64,000 bases of DNA, taken from Sphingomonas paucimobilis NBRC 13935 (lineage in GTDB: Bacteria; Pseudomonadota; Alphaproteobacteria; Sphingomonadales; Sphingomonadaceae). How positions within the stretch are numbered: the stretch's first letter is position 1; each line of letters opens with the position of its first letter. The stretch covers positions 62,001 to 126,000 of the forward strand of contig NZ_BBJS01000014.1 in the NCBI RefSeq assembly GCF_000739895.2. Direction: 5' to 3'. A program made the translations under genes and the position numbers. Shown here piece after piece: positions 26,918 through 35,983 of this stretch. A model generated the notes under the pieces. That model was not told the DNA's origin. It saw only the letters and a list, made by a program, of their open reading frames with translations, and did not search any database.

Positions 26918-26943
26918 AACCCCGGCGACGGAAGCACGGTTCC
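26918..26943 (-). promoter_or_regulatory. candidate EcfG (general stress) promoter of the YqjD/E-like cluster
   Basis: On the minus strand GGAAC - 17 bases - GGTT, followed by AA. The -35 box is exact, the spacing is the usual 16-17, and only the first base of the -10 (CGTT) differs. A start site about 45 bases before the ATG at 26867 gives a normal leader. Confidence 0.6.
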
Positions 26944-27014
26944 ATGCTTTTCCCGCAATTGCCCTTCACGCACTCACGCGATAGAGGCCGCCCGAGACCT
27001 TCAGGCTGATGTAG

Positions 27015-28307
<1,293 letters not shown>

Positions 28308-28330
28308 AATTGAAGGGCGTCGGTACGAAG

Positions 28331-28654
28331 ATGGGTTCCGTGACCAAAAAACCGTCGCCTTTCATGCGCACCATGCGGCGGGCCGCGTTGCCCGCCCTGG
28401 GATTGACGATCGTTGCGTTCTTCGGCGCCTATGCGGTGCTGGGGCGCAACGGCCTGCTCGCTTATGGCGAATATCAACGCCAGTTGGTGAAGCGCGAGCA
28501 TGACTATGTGTTGCTCGACAAGCGGCGGACCATCTTGAAAAACCGGGTGGCCTTGCTCGATCCCGATCATGCCAATCCGGACATGGTCGACGAGATGGTG
28601 CGCAAGGAGCTCAATGTCGCACATCCGGACGAAGTGATCGTCCCGTTGAAGTAA
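28331..28654 (+). CDS. FtsB-like septum formation initiator family protein
   Basis: A bitopic division protein of about 107 residues. A basic cytoplasmic N-terminus (RTMRRAALP) is followed by one membrane helix (PALGLTIVAFFGAYAVLG) and a periplasmic coiled coil (GEYQRQLVKREHDYVLLDKR, then ILKNRVALLD), ending with the conserved MVDEMVRKELNVAHPDEVIV. FtsB links FtsL and FtsQ in the divisome. The eno-ftsB order is conserved in proteobacteria. The start is uncertain: ATG 28331 is used; a TTG at 28304 overlapping the eno stop would add 9 residues. Confidence 0.85.
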   Translation: MGSVTKKPSPFMRTMRRAALPALGLTIVAFFGAYAVLGRNGLLAYGEYQRQLVKREHDYVLLDKRRTILKNRVALLDPDHANPDMVDEMVRKELNVAHPDEVIVPLK

Positions 28655-28670
28655 TGGCGTCAATGCATTG

Positions 28671-28708
28671 AAAGGGGCGGCTTTCCCGGTGGAAGGCCGC
28701 CCCTTTTT
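28671..28708. terminator. bidirectional terminator between ftsB-like gene and hydrolase
   Basis: A 16-bp stem with one G-T pair (left arm begins AAAGGGGCGGC, right arm GCCGCCCCTTT) and a short CGGT loop, followed by TTTTT on the plus strand and TTT on the minus strand. It serves both convergent genes. Confidence 0.85.
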
Positions 28709-28712
28709 CGTA

Positions 28713-29537
28713 TCAGCGACCCAGGAAGGTCAGGATATCGCTGGTCAGGCGATCGCCATGGGTCACGTTAAGCCCGTGCGGCGCGCCGTCATATTCGACC
28801 AACTGCGACTGAGCGATGCCGGCCGCCGCCGCCCGGCCCGCGGCGTCGATCGGCACGGTCTGGTCGCCGGTGCCATGGATGACCAGCGTCGGCACGCGGA
28901 ATGCGGGCAGGTCGGGACGGAAGTCGGTCTGGCTGAACGACTCCGCACAGGCGAGGGTCGGCTTGAGCCCGGCCTGCATCGCGACATTCGTCGCCCAGTC
29001 GAGCACCTCGTCGCTGACCGGGCTAGAGATGTAGCCGACACCGAAGAACTGCTTGAAGAAGGTGTGGCGCAGGAAATGCGCGCGATCGTCTTTCAACCCT
29101 TGCGTGATCTGATCGAACACCGACTGTTCGGTGCCATCGGGATTGTCCGGGGTCTTGGCCATATAGGGTACGACCGAGGCGATCAGGCCGGCGGCGATCA
29201 CGCCCTTGCCATCGTGCCGGCTCATGTAACGCGCGACCTCGCCGCCGCCCATCGAAAAGCCGATGATGGCCGCTTCCTGCGCGCCCGTCGTCTCCAGCAC
29301 ATCGGCCAGATCGTCGGCGAGCGTGTCATAGTCATAGCCCGACCAGGGCTGTCCCGAGCGTCCGAAACCGCGCCGGTCATAAGCGATGGCACGGAAACCG
29401 GCCTCCGCCAGCGCCATCATCTGCGCGTCCCACATATCGGCCGACAGCGGCCAGCCGTGCAGCAGAACGACGGGACGCCCTTCGCCCCAGTCCTTGACGT
29501 AGATATCGGTACCGTCGCGCGTTTTCAGATAAGGCAT
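28713..29537 (-). CDS. alpha/beta hydrolase, non-heme chloroperoxidase/arylesterase-like
   Basis: A 274-residue serine hydrolase. VVLLHGWPLSADMWD is the oxyanion region, GFSMGGGEVARYMSRH carries the nucleophile (GxSxG with Ser in FSMGG), VIHGTGDQTVPID the acid, and GAPHGLNVTH the His. It is close to cofactor-free haloperoxidases and aryl esterases; the natural reaction is unclear. The start ATG 29535-29537 has CAGGAG 7 bases upstream. The EcfG-type promoter suggests induction by general stress. Confidence 0.88.
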   Translation of the reverse strand: MPYLKTRDGTDIYVKDWGEGRPVVLLHGWPLSADMWDAQMMALAEAGFRAIAYDRRGFGRSGQPWSGYDYDTLADDLADVLETTGAQEAAIIGFSMGGGEVARYMSRHDGKGVIAAGLIASVVPYMAKTPDNPDGTEQSVFDQITQGLKDDRAHFLRHTFFKQFFGVGYISSPVSDEVLDWATNVAMQAGLKPTLACAESFSQTDFRPDLPAFRVPTLVIHGTGDQTVPIDAAGRAAAAGIAQSQLVEYDGAPHGLNVTHGDRLTSDILTFLGR

Positions 29538-29575
29538 GACGCGGCTCCTGAACATGTCGTGAGAGGAGCAGCCTG

Positions 29576-29600
29576 AACGGGCCGGTTGGCGCACCGTTCC
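29576..29600 (-). promoter_or_regulatory. EcfG (general stress) promoter of the hydrolase gene
   Basis: On the minus strand GGAAC - 16 bases - CGTT, an exact match in both boxes and spacing to the alphaproteobacterial EcfG consensus. The start site would be about 30 bases before the ATG at 29537. Confidence 0.7.
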
Positions 29601-29725
29601 GTTTGTGTGCCGGCTGCACAGCGATGGCTTCAAACCATAACGACAATAAGGCTGAGTGGCGCATTGCCAGCCGCGCGTGATGAAGTCACATTCGCCGCAT
29701 CCAAGGTTCATGGGAGCTCTATCAA

Positions 29726-31843
29726 ATGCGGGGATGGCGGTTGATGCTGGCGGGGTCGATCCTGGCCGGCCAGCTAATGGCAGGGACGGCAATGGCCCAG
29801 GTGAATGCAGTGACCGAGAATGACCCCTATATCTGGCTGGAGGACAAAGATGGCGCGAAGGCGCTCGCCTGGGTCGAGGCGGAGAATGCCAAGACGTTGC
29901 CTCGGCTGCAGAATGATCCGCGCTACCAGACCTTCTATCAGGAGGCCCTGGCGATCGCTTCGGCCAAGGACCGCATTCCGATGCCGGGTCAGCTTTACGG
30001 CCGCATCGTCAATTTCTGGCGTGATGCCGATCATCCGCAAGGCATCTGGCGCTGGACGAGCGAGGCCGACTATGCCTCCGCCAATCCTCGCTGGACGACG
30101 CTGCTCGACCTTGACGCGCTGAGCAAGGCCGAGGGCAAGAAATGGGTGTGGAAGGGGCTGACCTGCCTGAGCCCTGAGGACCGGCTCTGCCTGATCGCGT
30201 TGTCGGAGGGGGGCGAGGACGCGATCGAGTATCGCGAATTCGACATGGAGACGGGGGCCTTCGTACCCAATGGCTTCCGCCTGCCGACCTCCAAACAAGG
30301 GGCGGCCTGGCTGGACAAGGACACGCTGTTGGTCAGCCGCGACTGGGGTGAGGGCACGCTGACCAAGTCCAGCTACCCCTTCGTCGTGAAGATGGTGAAG
30401 CGGGGCCAGCCGCTGGCACAGGCGACCGAGGTTTTCCGCGGTGCGCCGACCGACGAACTCGGTACCTATGCCGGCGTCCTGACCGATGCGAAGGGCAACC
30501 GCGCCGTCGTGATCGAGCGCCGTCAGACTTTCTTCGGTGGCAGCAAGCTGTTCTGGACCCCGACGGGCGGGGCCAAACCCATCGCCATGCCGGCACGGGC
30601 CTTCGCCTCCGGGATGGTCGATGGCCGTGTGATCTTCCAGACCAGCGACGCCTGGGGCCAGCATCCGGCGGGTTCGGTCGTCTGGGCGCCACTGTCGGAA
30701 CTGGAAGCCGGCCAGATCACGCCGCGCACCCTGTTCACGCCGACCGATCGCCAGGCGGTCGAGGGTGTGTCGACGACCAAGGATCGCGTCGTCGTCACCT
30801 ATATCGACAATGTCCGGGGACGCGTGAGCGTGTTTGAGCCGACCGCCAATGGCTGGTCGGCCTCCGCGGTGCAGGTGCCCGATAATATGGCGGTCGATGT
30901 AGTCAGCACCAGCGATCGCTCGGATATCGTCTATCTGTCCACATCGGGTTTCACGACCCCGACGGTCTTGTCGCGCCTGGACGCCAGCCGTCCTGCCGCG
31001 CCGCACGTGCTGAAGACGCTGCCGGCCCGCTTCGATGCGGCCGGGAGCACCGTCCATCAATATGAGGCGACCTCGACCGACGGGACCAAAATTCCCTACT
31101 TCGTCGTGGTGCCCAAGGGCGCGAAGTTGGATGGCACCACACCGACGCTGATGACCGCCTATGGCGGGTTCGAGATTGCGCGCCTGCCCTATTATCTCGG
31201 TTCGACTGGCAAGATCTGGACCGAGCGGGGCGGGGCGTTCGTGCTCGCCAATATCCGGGGCGGCGGCGAGTTCGGCCCGAAATGGCATGATGCCGGCCGC
31301 AAGACCAAGCGGCAGATCATCTATGACGACTTCGCCTCGGTCGCGAAGGATCTGTTCGCGCGGCACATCACCAATCCGCAGAAGCTGGGCATCTATGGCG
31401 GCTCCAATGGCGGCCTGTTGATGGGCGTCGAACTGACCCAGCATCCGGAGCTGTGGAAGGCCGTCACCATCCAGGTGCCGTTGCTCGACATGGTCCGGTA
31501 CCAGAAGATTGCGGCGGGCGACTCGTGGAAGGATGAATATGGCTCGATCGATGTGCCCGAAGAGGCCGCCTTCCTGCGTAGGATTTCGCCTTATGCGAAT
31601 ATCCGAAAAGGTGTCGCCTATCCCGAGCCTTATATCTGGACGACGACGAAGGACGACCGCGTCGGGCCGCAGCATGCGCGCAAGTTCGCCGCGCGTCTGG
31701 CGGAATATGGCATCCCGTACCTCTTCTATGAGGATACGGCGGGCGGCCATTCGGGCGATGCCGACATTGCTCAAGGCGCAAGGCTGAATGCGCAGCAGAT
31801 GGTGTATTTCGCCCAGAAACTGATGGACTCGCCCACGCGCTGA
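29726..31843 (+). CDS. secreted prolyl oligopeptidase family (S9A) serine peptidase
   Basis: A 705-residue exported enzyme. The signal peptide (LMLAGSILAGQLMAGTAMAQ) is followed by the beta-propeller starting NDPYIWLEDKDGAKALAWVEAEN, typical of S9A. The catalytic domain has YGGFEIARLPYY, then GIYGGSNGGLLMG (nucleophile Ser560), Asp in TTKDDRVGPQHARKFAARL, and His in GGHSGD. It would cut short proline-containing peptides in the periplasm. ATG 29726 follows GGGAG by 9 bases. Divergent from the hydrolase gene. Confidence 0.93.
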   Translation: MRGWRLMLAGSILAGQLMAGTAMAQVNAVTENDPYIWLEDKDGAKALAWVEAENAKTLPRLQNDPRYQTFYQEALAIASAKDRIPMPGQLYGRIVNFWRDADHPQGIWRWTSEADYASANPRWTTLLDLDALSKAEGKKWVWKGLTCLSPEDRLCLIALSEGGEDAIEYREFDMETGAFVPNGFRLPTSKQGAAWLDKDTLLVSRDWGEGTLTKSSYPFVVKMVKRGQPLAQATEVFRGAPTDELGTYAGVLTDAKGNRAVVIERRQTFFGGSKLFWTPTGGAKPIAMPARAFASGMVDGRVIFQTSDAWGQHPAGSVVWAPLSELEAGQITPRTLFTPTDRQAVEGVSTTKDRVVVTYIDNVRGRVSVFEPTANGWSASAVQVPDNMAVDVVSTSDRSDIVYLSTSGFTTPTVLSRLDASRPAAPHVLKTLPARFDAAGSTVHQYEATSTDGTKIPYFVVVPKGAKLDGTTPTLMTAYGGFEIARLPYYLGSTGKIWTERGGAFVLANIRGGGEFGPKWHDAGRKTKRQIIYDDFASVAKDLFARHITNPQKLGIYGGSNGGLLMGVELTQHPELWKAVTIQVPLLDMVRYQKIAAGDSWKDEYGSIDVPEEAAFLRRISPYANIRKGVAYPEPYIWTTTKDDRVGPQHARKFAARLAEYGIPYLFYEDTAGGHSGDADIAQGARLNAQQMVYFAQKLMDSPTR

Positions 31844-31850
31844 ACGTCGC

Positions 31851-31882
31851 TGCCGGGTGCGGCCCACTGCACCCGGCATTTT
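31851..31882 (+). terminator. terminator of the S9 peptidase gene
   Basis: A perfect 10-bp stem TGCCGGGTGC / GCACCCGGCA, 8-base loop, followed by TTTTC; it begins 8 bases after the stop codon. Confidence 0.82.
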
Positions 31883-31937
31883 CACCATTGCGCTTTGCGG
31901 CGATATTGTTCTTGCTGCGTTGCGGTATGATGGGCAA

Positions 31938-32297
31938 ATGCAGGGCATGACCGATATGTCGACGACCGAGCGCCGTCCGGCTGAGCCGGCGGCGGGCGCT
32001 CCCGCCATCATCTTCGAGGCCATCGTGAAGATGCAGGCCGTTTCCGCTATGTATAATCGCGGCGAAGTGGTGCTGGCGCCCCATGTGATCTACACTCGCC
32101 ACGACGAGCTTTACGTCGACGCGACCACCGTCGAGCGTGACGGCAAGCCGCCGCGCGAAGAGAAGATGGGGACCTTCAAGCTGGCGGGTCTGGGCGCGCT
32201 AAGGCTGACCCCACGCCGGTTCACGCTCAGCAGCCTTTTCGAGCGCGACGCCGAGAAATATCAGAATGTGGCATTGATGATGGTCGAACCCGCCTGA
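31938..32297 (+). CDS. uncharacterised conserved-looking protein
   Basis: About 119 residues, with no signal peptide or membrane segment. The core (IIFEAIVKMQAVSAMYNRGE, then VLAPHVIYTRHDELYVDATTV) alternates hydrophobic and charged residues as a beta-rich fold would; the C-terminus is TLSSLFERDAEKYQNVALMMVEPA. I do not recognise the family. The start is ambiguous among three in-frame ATGs (31938, 31947, 31956). Codon use matches neighbours. Convergent with the glycine-zipper gene. Confidence 0.6.
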   Translation: MQGMTDMSTTERRPAEPAAGAPAIIFEAIVKMQAVSAMYNRGEVVLAPHVIYTRHDELYVDATTVERDGKPPREEKMGTFKLAGLGALRLTPRRFTLSSLFERDAEKYQNVALMMVEPA

Positions 32298-32359
32298 GGG
32301 ATCGAAGCTCGCACCTTCTGCTATAGGGACGGGGCCAGCGATGGCCCCGCCCATTATGT

Positions 32360-32941
32360 TCAGCGACAGCGTACCTGATTCTGTTCGATCGAACGCCCGG
32401 CCAGCGCCCCGCCGGCCGCACCCAATAGGGTCGCGATCGTGCTGCTGCGACCACCGACCAGATTGCCCAGCACGCCACCGGCCGCACCGCCAATAATCAA
32501 ACCGGTCGTGCCGTCCGACCGCCGGCAATAATAGCGGCCATCCGTCCCGGCATAGACGCGGTCCTGCGGCTGAAGCACCCGCTCGCGATATTGCGGGCCG
32601 TCGCGGTAATCGCCGACCGGATCATAATAAGGCTGGTTGTCAGGGCCATAGCCGTCCGCCGGCACTGGGGGTGCGACACGGTAGCCGCCTGGGCCGGCAC
32701 TAAGCGGGGGCGGGGAGGGGCGATAGCCATCGTCATAGTCCGGTCCCCGGTCTGAATAGCCCCGGCCACGTTCCGCCTGATACCGGTCCACTTCCTGCCG
32801 GTAGATTTGATATTCCCGGTCAAAGCGCGCCTGCGCCGCTCGGAAACGCGCATCATCGGCGGCGGTCTGCGCCGTGGCGGGAATGGCGGTTACGGTAACG
32901 GCCGTGGCGATTGCGGCGATGGCCAGGCGACGAAAGCCCAT
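32360..32941 (-). CDS. exported glycine-zipper 2TM protein
   Basis: A 193-residue envelope protein. The signal peptide (AIAAIATAVTVTAIPATAQ) is followed by a charged helix (RFRAAQARFDREYQIYRQEV) and a Tyr/Pro/Gly/Asp-rich linker. The C-terminal glycine zipper GLIIGGAAGGVLGNLVGG, then a second ATLLGAAGGALAGRS, is the 17 kDa antigen-like 2TM motif of surface proteins. The terminal RCR and the earlier YYCRR could form a disulfide. Function is likely envelope structural or stress related (inference). Confidence 0.82.
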   Translation of the reverse strand: MGFRRLAIAAIATAVTVTAIPATAQTAADDARFRAAQARFDREYQIYRQEVDRYQAERGRGYSDRGPDYDDGYRPSPPPLSAGPGGYRVAPPVPADGYGPDNQPYYDPVGDYRDGPQYRERVLQPQDRVYAGTDGRYYCRRSDGTTGLIIGGAAGGVLGNLVGGRSSTIATLLGAAGGALAGRSIEQNQVRCR

Positions 32942-33026
32942 CGATTGTTTCTCCAGCGCCCGGACGATCGGGCCATCCGACCGATACGGCCACGAATCGA
33001 TATGGTTCCTGAACGACGCTGGCTGG

Positions 33027-35324
33027 TCAGCCGACGCTCTTGGTCACGAAACTGTCCATCACCCGCTTACGCCCCGCCTGCTCGAAATCGATCTCCAGCT
33101 TGTTGCCCTCGATCGCGGCGATCGTGCCGTAACCGAACTTCTGGTGGAAGACGCGGTCTCCCACTCCCAGATCGTCACGCCCCTTCTGCCCCAGCCCCAC
33201 CGAAGGCGCACGCGACTCGACGATGCGCGCAGGCCGCACCGGCAGCCCATTCTGCCCGGCCGCCGCCCGCTGCCAGCCCGGACCCCGCCCGGTGCCGCGC
33301 GCAACATTGGCGAAGGGATCGGCATGTTCGGACCAGTTGGCACGCCACAGGCTCTCACCGCCCGTCATGCTCGTCTCGCTATCGATATGCTCGGGCGGCA
33401 ATTCACCGACAAAACGGCTTGGCAGGCTCGAGGTCCATTGGCCATAGATGCGGCGATTGGCGGCGTGAAGGATGATCGCCTTTCGCCGCGCGCGGGTGAT
33501 CGCGACATAGGCCAGGCGCCGCTCCTCTTCCAGGCTGCGCGTGCCGCCCTCGTCTATCGCGCGCTGCGAAGGGAACAGGCCTTCTTCCCAGCCGGCAAGG
33601 AAGACGGTGTCGAACTCCAGCCCCTTGGCGGCGTGGATCGTCATGATCGTTACCTCGGGTTCGCGCTGATCGCCGTCCCGGTCCATGACGAGCGAAACAT
33701 GCTCCAGGAAAGCGCCGAGCGACTCATAATCCTCCATCGCCCGGACGAGTTCGGTGAGGTTCTCCAGGCGCCCCGCAGCTTCGGCCGATTTCTCGGCCTG
33801 ATACATCGCGGTATAGCCGCTTTCGTCCAGCATCTGCCGCGCCAGTTCGGCATGGGGGAGATCGCGCGCCATGTCGCGCCAGCGGGCGATGTCGCCGATC
33901 AGATTGCCTAGGCTCCGCCGTGCCTGCGGGGTCAGTTCATCGGTATCGAGGATGCGCGCCGCCGCCAGCGTCAATGGCAGCCCATCGGCGCGGGCCAGTT
34001 GATGGATCTTGGCCAGCGCCTTGTCGCCGAGGCCTCGCTTGGGCACGTTGACGATCCGCTCAAAGGCCAGATCGTCCGACGGCTGGTTGACCACGCGAAG
34101 GTAGGCGAGCGCGTCGCGGATTTCGGCGCGCTCATAGAAGCGAAAGCCCCCGACGATCCGATAGGGCAATCCTATGGCGATGAAGCGGTCTTCGAACTCG
34201 CGCGTCTGGTGTTGCGCGCGGACGAGGATGGCGATGTCGCCATAGGATGTGCCCGAGCGCCGCGCCGCCTCGATCTCCTCGCCCACGCGCCGCGCTTCCT
34301 CGGGGCCGTCCCAGACGCCGAGCACCCGGACCTTCTCCCCCACGTCGAGTTCGGTCCAAAGCGTCTTGCCCAGCCGGCCGCCATTATTGGCGATCACGCC
34401 CGACGCCGCGCCCAGGATATGCGGGGTGGAGCGGTAATTTTGTTCCAGCCGAATGACCTTGGCGCCCGGAAAATCCCGCTCGAAACGCAGGATATTTTCC
34501 ACCTGCGCACCCCGCCAGGAATAGATGGACTGGTCGTCGTCGCCGACACAGGCGATGTTCTTGCGTGCCTGCGCCAGCAAGCGCAGCCAGAGATACTGGA
34601 CGCTGTTGGTGTCCTGATACTCGTCAACCATGATGTAGCGGAAGCGCTGCTGATAATGTTCCAGCACGTCGCGATGCGTCTTCAGGATGGTCAGCATGTG
34701 AAGCAGCAGGTCGCCGAAGTCGCAGGCGTTCACGCTGCGCAACCGCTCCTGATATTGACGATAGAGCTCCGCGCCCCGGCCATTGGCGTACCGTTCCGCT
34801 TCCCCGGCATCGATATCGGCGGGGACAAGCCCCTTATTCTTCCACTCATCGATCAATCCGCCGAGCGCGCGGGCGGGAAAACGCTTTTCGTCGATATCCG
34901 CCGCGACGATCAATTGCTTGAGTAGGCGGAGTTGGTCGTCGGTATCGAGGATGGTGAAGTTGGATTGCAGCCCGACCAGTTCGGCATGCCGGCGCAGCAT
35001 CTTGGCGCCGATCGCGTGGAAGGTGCCGAGCCATGGCATTCCCTCGACCGCGTCACCGACCAGCCGGCCGACACGCTCGCGCATTTCCCGCGCCGCCTTG
35101 TTGGTGAAGGTGACCGACAGGATCTCAGACGGCCAAGCCTTGCGCGTGTAAAGCAGGTGCGCCAGCCGCGCGGTCAGGGCGGCCGTCTTACCCGTACCGG
35201 CCCCGGCCAGCACCAACACCGGGCCATCGGTGGTCAATACCGCCTCGCGCTGCGCCGGGTTCAGCGTGCGCAGATAGGGATAATCAGCGAGATTCGCAGG
35301 AATGTCAGGAGTCACGGCGGTCAT
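33027..35324 (-). CDS. uvrD: ATP-dependent DNA helicase UvrD/PcrA
   Basis: A superfamily 1A 3'-5' helicase for nucleotide excision and mismatch repair. The 765 residues are full length. Motifs in order: Q-motif LNPAQREAVL, Walker A AGAGTGKTAALT (about 40-50), TFTNKAAREMRERV (Ia), VDEYQDTN (II), GDDDQSIYSWRGA (III), QNYRSTPHIL (IV), TIHAAKGLEFDTVFL (V), AYVAITRARRK (VI). The C-terminal Tudor-like domain VGDRVFHQKFGYGTIAAIEG contacts RNA polymerase in PcrA/UvrD. Monocistronic. Confidence 0.95.
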   Translation of the reverse strand: MTAVTPDIPANLADYPYLRTLNPAQREAVLTTDGPVLVLAGAGTGKTAALTARLAHLLYTRKAWPSEILSVTFTNKAAREMRERVGRLVGDAVEGMPWLGTFHAIGAKMLRRHAELVGLQSNFTILDTDDQLRLLKQLIVAADIDEKRFPARALGGLIDEWKNKGLVPADIDAGEAERYANGRGAELYRQYQERLRSVNACDFGDLLLHMLTILKTHRDVLEHYQQRFRYIMVDEYQDTNSVQYLWLRLLAQARKNIACVGDDDQSIYSWRGAQVENILRFERDFPGAKVIRLEQNYRSTPHILGAASGVIANNGGRLGKTLWTELDVGEKVRVLGVWDGPEEARRVGEEIEAARRSGTSYGDIAILVRAQHQTREFEDRFIAIGLPYRIVGGFRFYERAEIRDALAYLRVVNQPSDDLAFERIVNVPKRGLGDKALAKIHQLARADGLPLTLAAARILDTDELTPQARRSLGNLIGDIARWRDMARDLPHAELARQMLDESGYTAMYQAEKSAEAAGRLENLTELVRAMEDYESLGAFLEHVSLVMDRDGDQREPEVTIMTIHAAKGLEFDTVFLAGWEEGLFPSQRAIDEGGTRSLEEERRLAYVAITRARRKAIILHAANRRIYGQWTSSLPSRFVGELPPEHIDSETSMTGGESLWRANWSEHADPFANVARGTGRGPGWQRAAAGQNGLPVRPARIVESRAPSVGLGQKGRDDLGVGDRVFHQKFGYGTIAAIEGNKLEIDFEQAGRKRVMDSFVTKSVG

Positions 35325-35537
35325 CGCGAACAGTTAGGGAACGTTTGCGGCCGGGGCAACCACCGGTTGTCGCTGCCGCTCATTGCCCCAGCTTGGGACT
35401 CGTCACGCCATTGTCGCGCAGCCGTCGCGAAACCGACTTGCGAGGGAGCTATCGGGCCGGCGTGCCGACGAGCGGCGGGGCTGTTGCGACAGGCCCATGT
35501 CGCCGTGACAGGCATGATCCGTTGCAGGAGGTTTCCG

Positions 35538-35861
35538 ATGACCAAGTTCATGTCCGCCGCTCTCGCGGCGTCCGTTTTCGTGCCTGCTTTCCTCGGCTCC
35601 GCTGTCCCGGCGCAGGCCGAAATGCGTGAGGCCGTCACCGTCTCCGTCCACCACGCCGATCTCGATCTGCGCCAGCCCGAGCAGCGTGCCAAGCTGGATG
35701 CCCGTATCCGCCACGCAGCCGCCATCGCATGCGGTCCGATGACCCGTGATCTGCGGATCAACGGTGACATAGCCCGCTGCCGTGCCGAGATGCGCGCCGA
35801 CAGCGTGGTCAAGATCGCAGCCCTTTCGGCCGCGCCCGTGGCGCTGGCCAGCGCGCGCTGA
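35538..35861 (+). CDS. UrcA family secreted protein
   Basis: A 107-residue periplasmic protein. The signal peptide (MSAALAASVFVPAFLGSA, cleavage after AQA) is followed by the UrcA pattern: VTVSVHHADLDLRQPEQRAKL, IRHAAAIACGP, GDIARCRAEMRADSV, with the two Cys likely disulfide-bonded. The function of UrcA proteins is unknown; they are especially common in Sphingomonadales. ATG 35538 has AGGAGG 7 bases upstream. The 213-base gap to uvrD holds its promoter but no element I can name. Confidence 0.85.
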   Translation: MTKFMSAALAASVFVPAFLGSAVPAQAEMREAVTVSVHHADLDLRQPEQRAKLDARIRHAAAIACGPMTRDLRINGDIARCRAEMRADSVVKIAALSAAPVALASAR

Positions 35862-35897
35862 TCAGGACCCGGGATATGGGACGGCGGCACCACGCAG

Positions 35898-35929
35898 GCC
35901 GCCCCAGTCTTGGTTAACGCTGGGGTGGC
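35898..35929 (+). other. hairpin between urcA-family gene and pit
   Basis: Arms GCCGCCCCAG / CTGGGGTGGC (10 bp, one G-T pair) and a 12-base loop. No U-tract follows, so it could be a Rho-assisted end of the urcA message or chance. Confidence 0.35.
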
Positions 35930-35940
35930 GTCCCTAACCT

Positions 35941-35958
35941 GCGTCATCAAAATGTCAC
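35941..35958 (+). promoter_or_regulatory. possible Pho box upstream of pit
   Basis: Two 7-base direct repeats with a 4-base spacer, GCGTCAT-CAAA-ATGTCAC, against the PhoB pattern CTGTCAT-N4-CTGTCAC/T: 5/7 and 6/7 matches. It ends 25 bases before the pit start codon. The position close to the start suggests repression when phosphate is scarce. Confidence 0.45.
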
Positions 35959-35983
35959 GTCCAGGGCGCAACGAGGACCCATC

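Noticed and set aside
32330-32349. Hairpin CGGGGCC-N6-GGCCCCG between convergent genes
   Set aside because: Short stem and no T-run on either strand, so it is not listed as a terminator.
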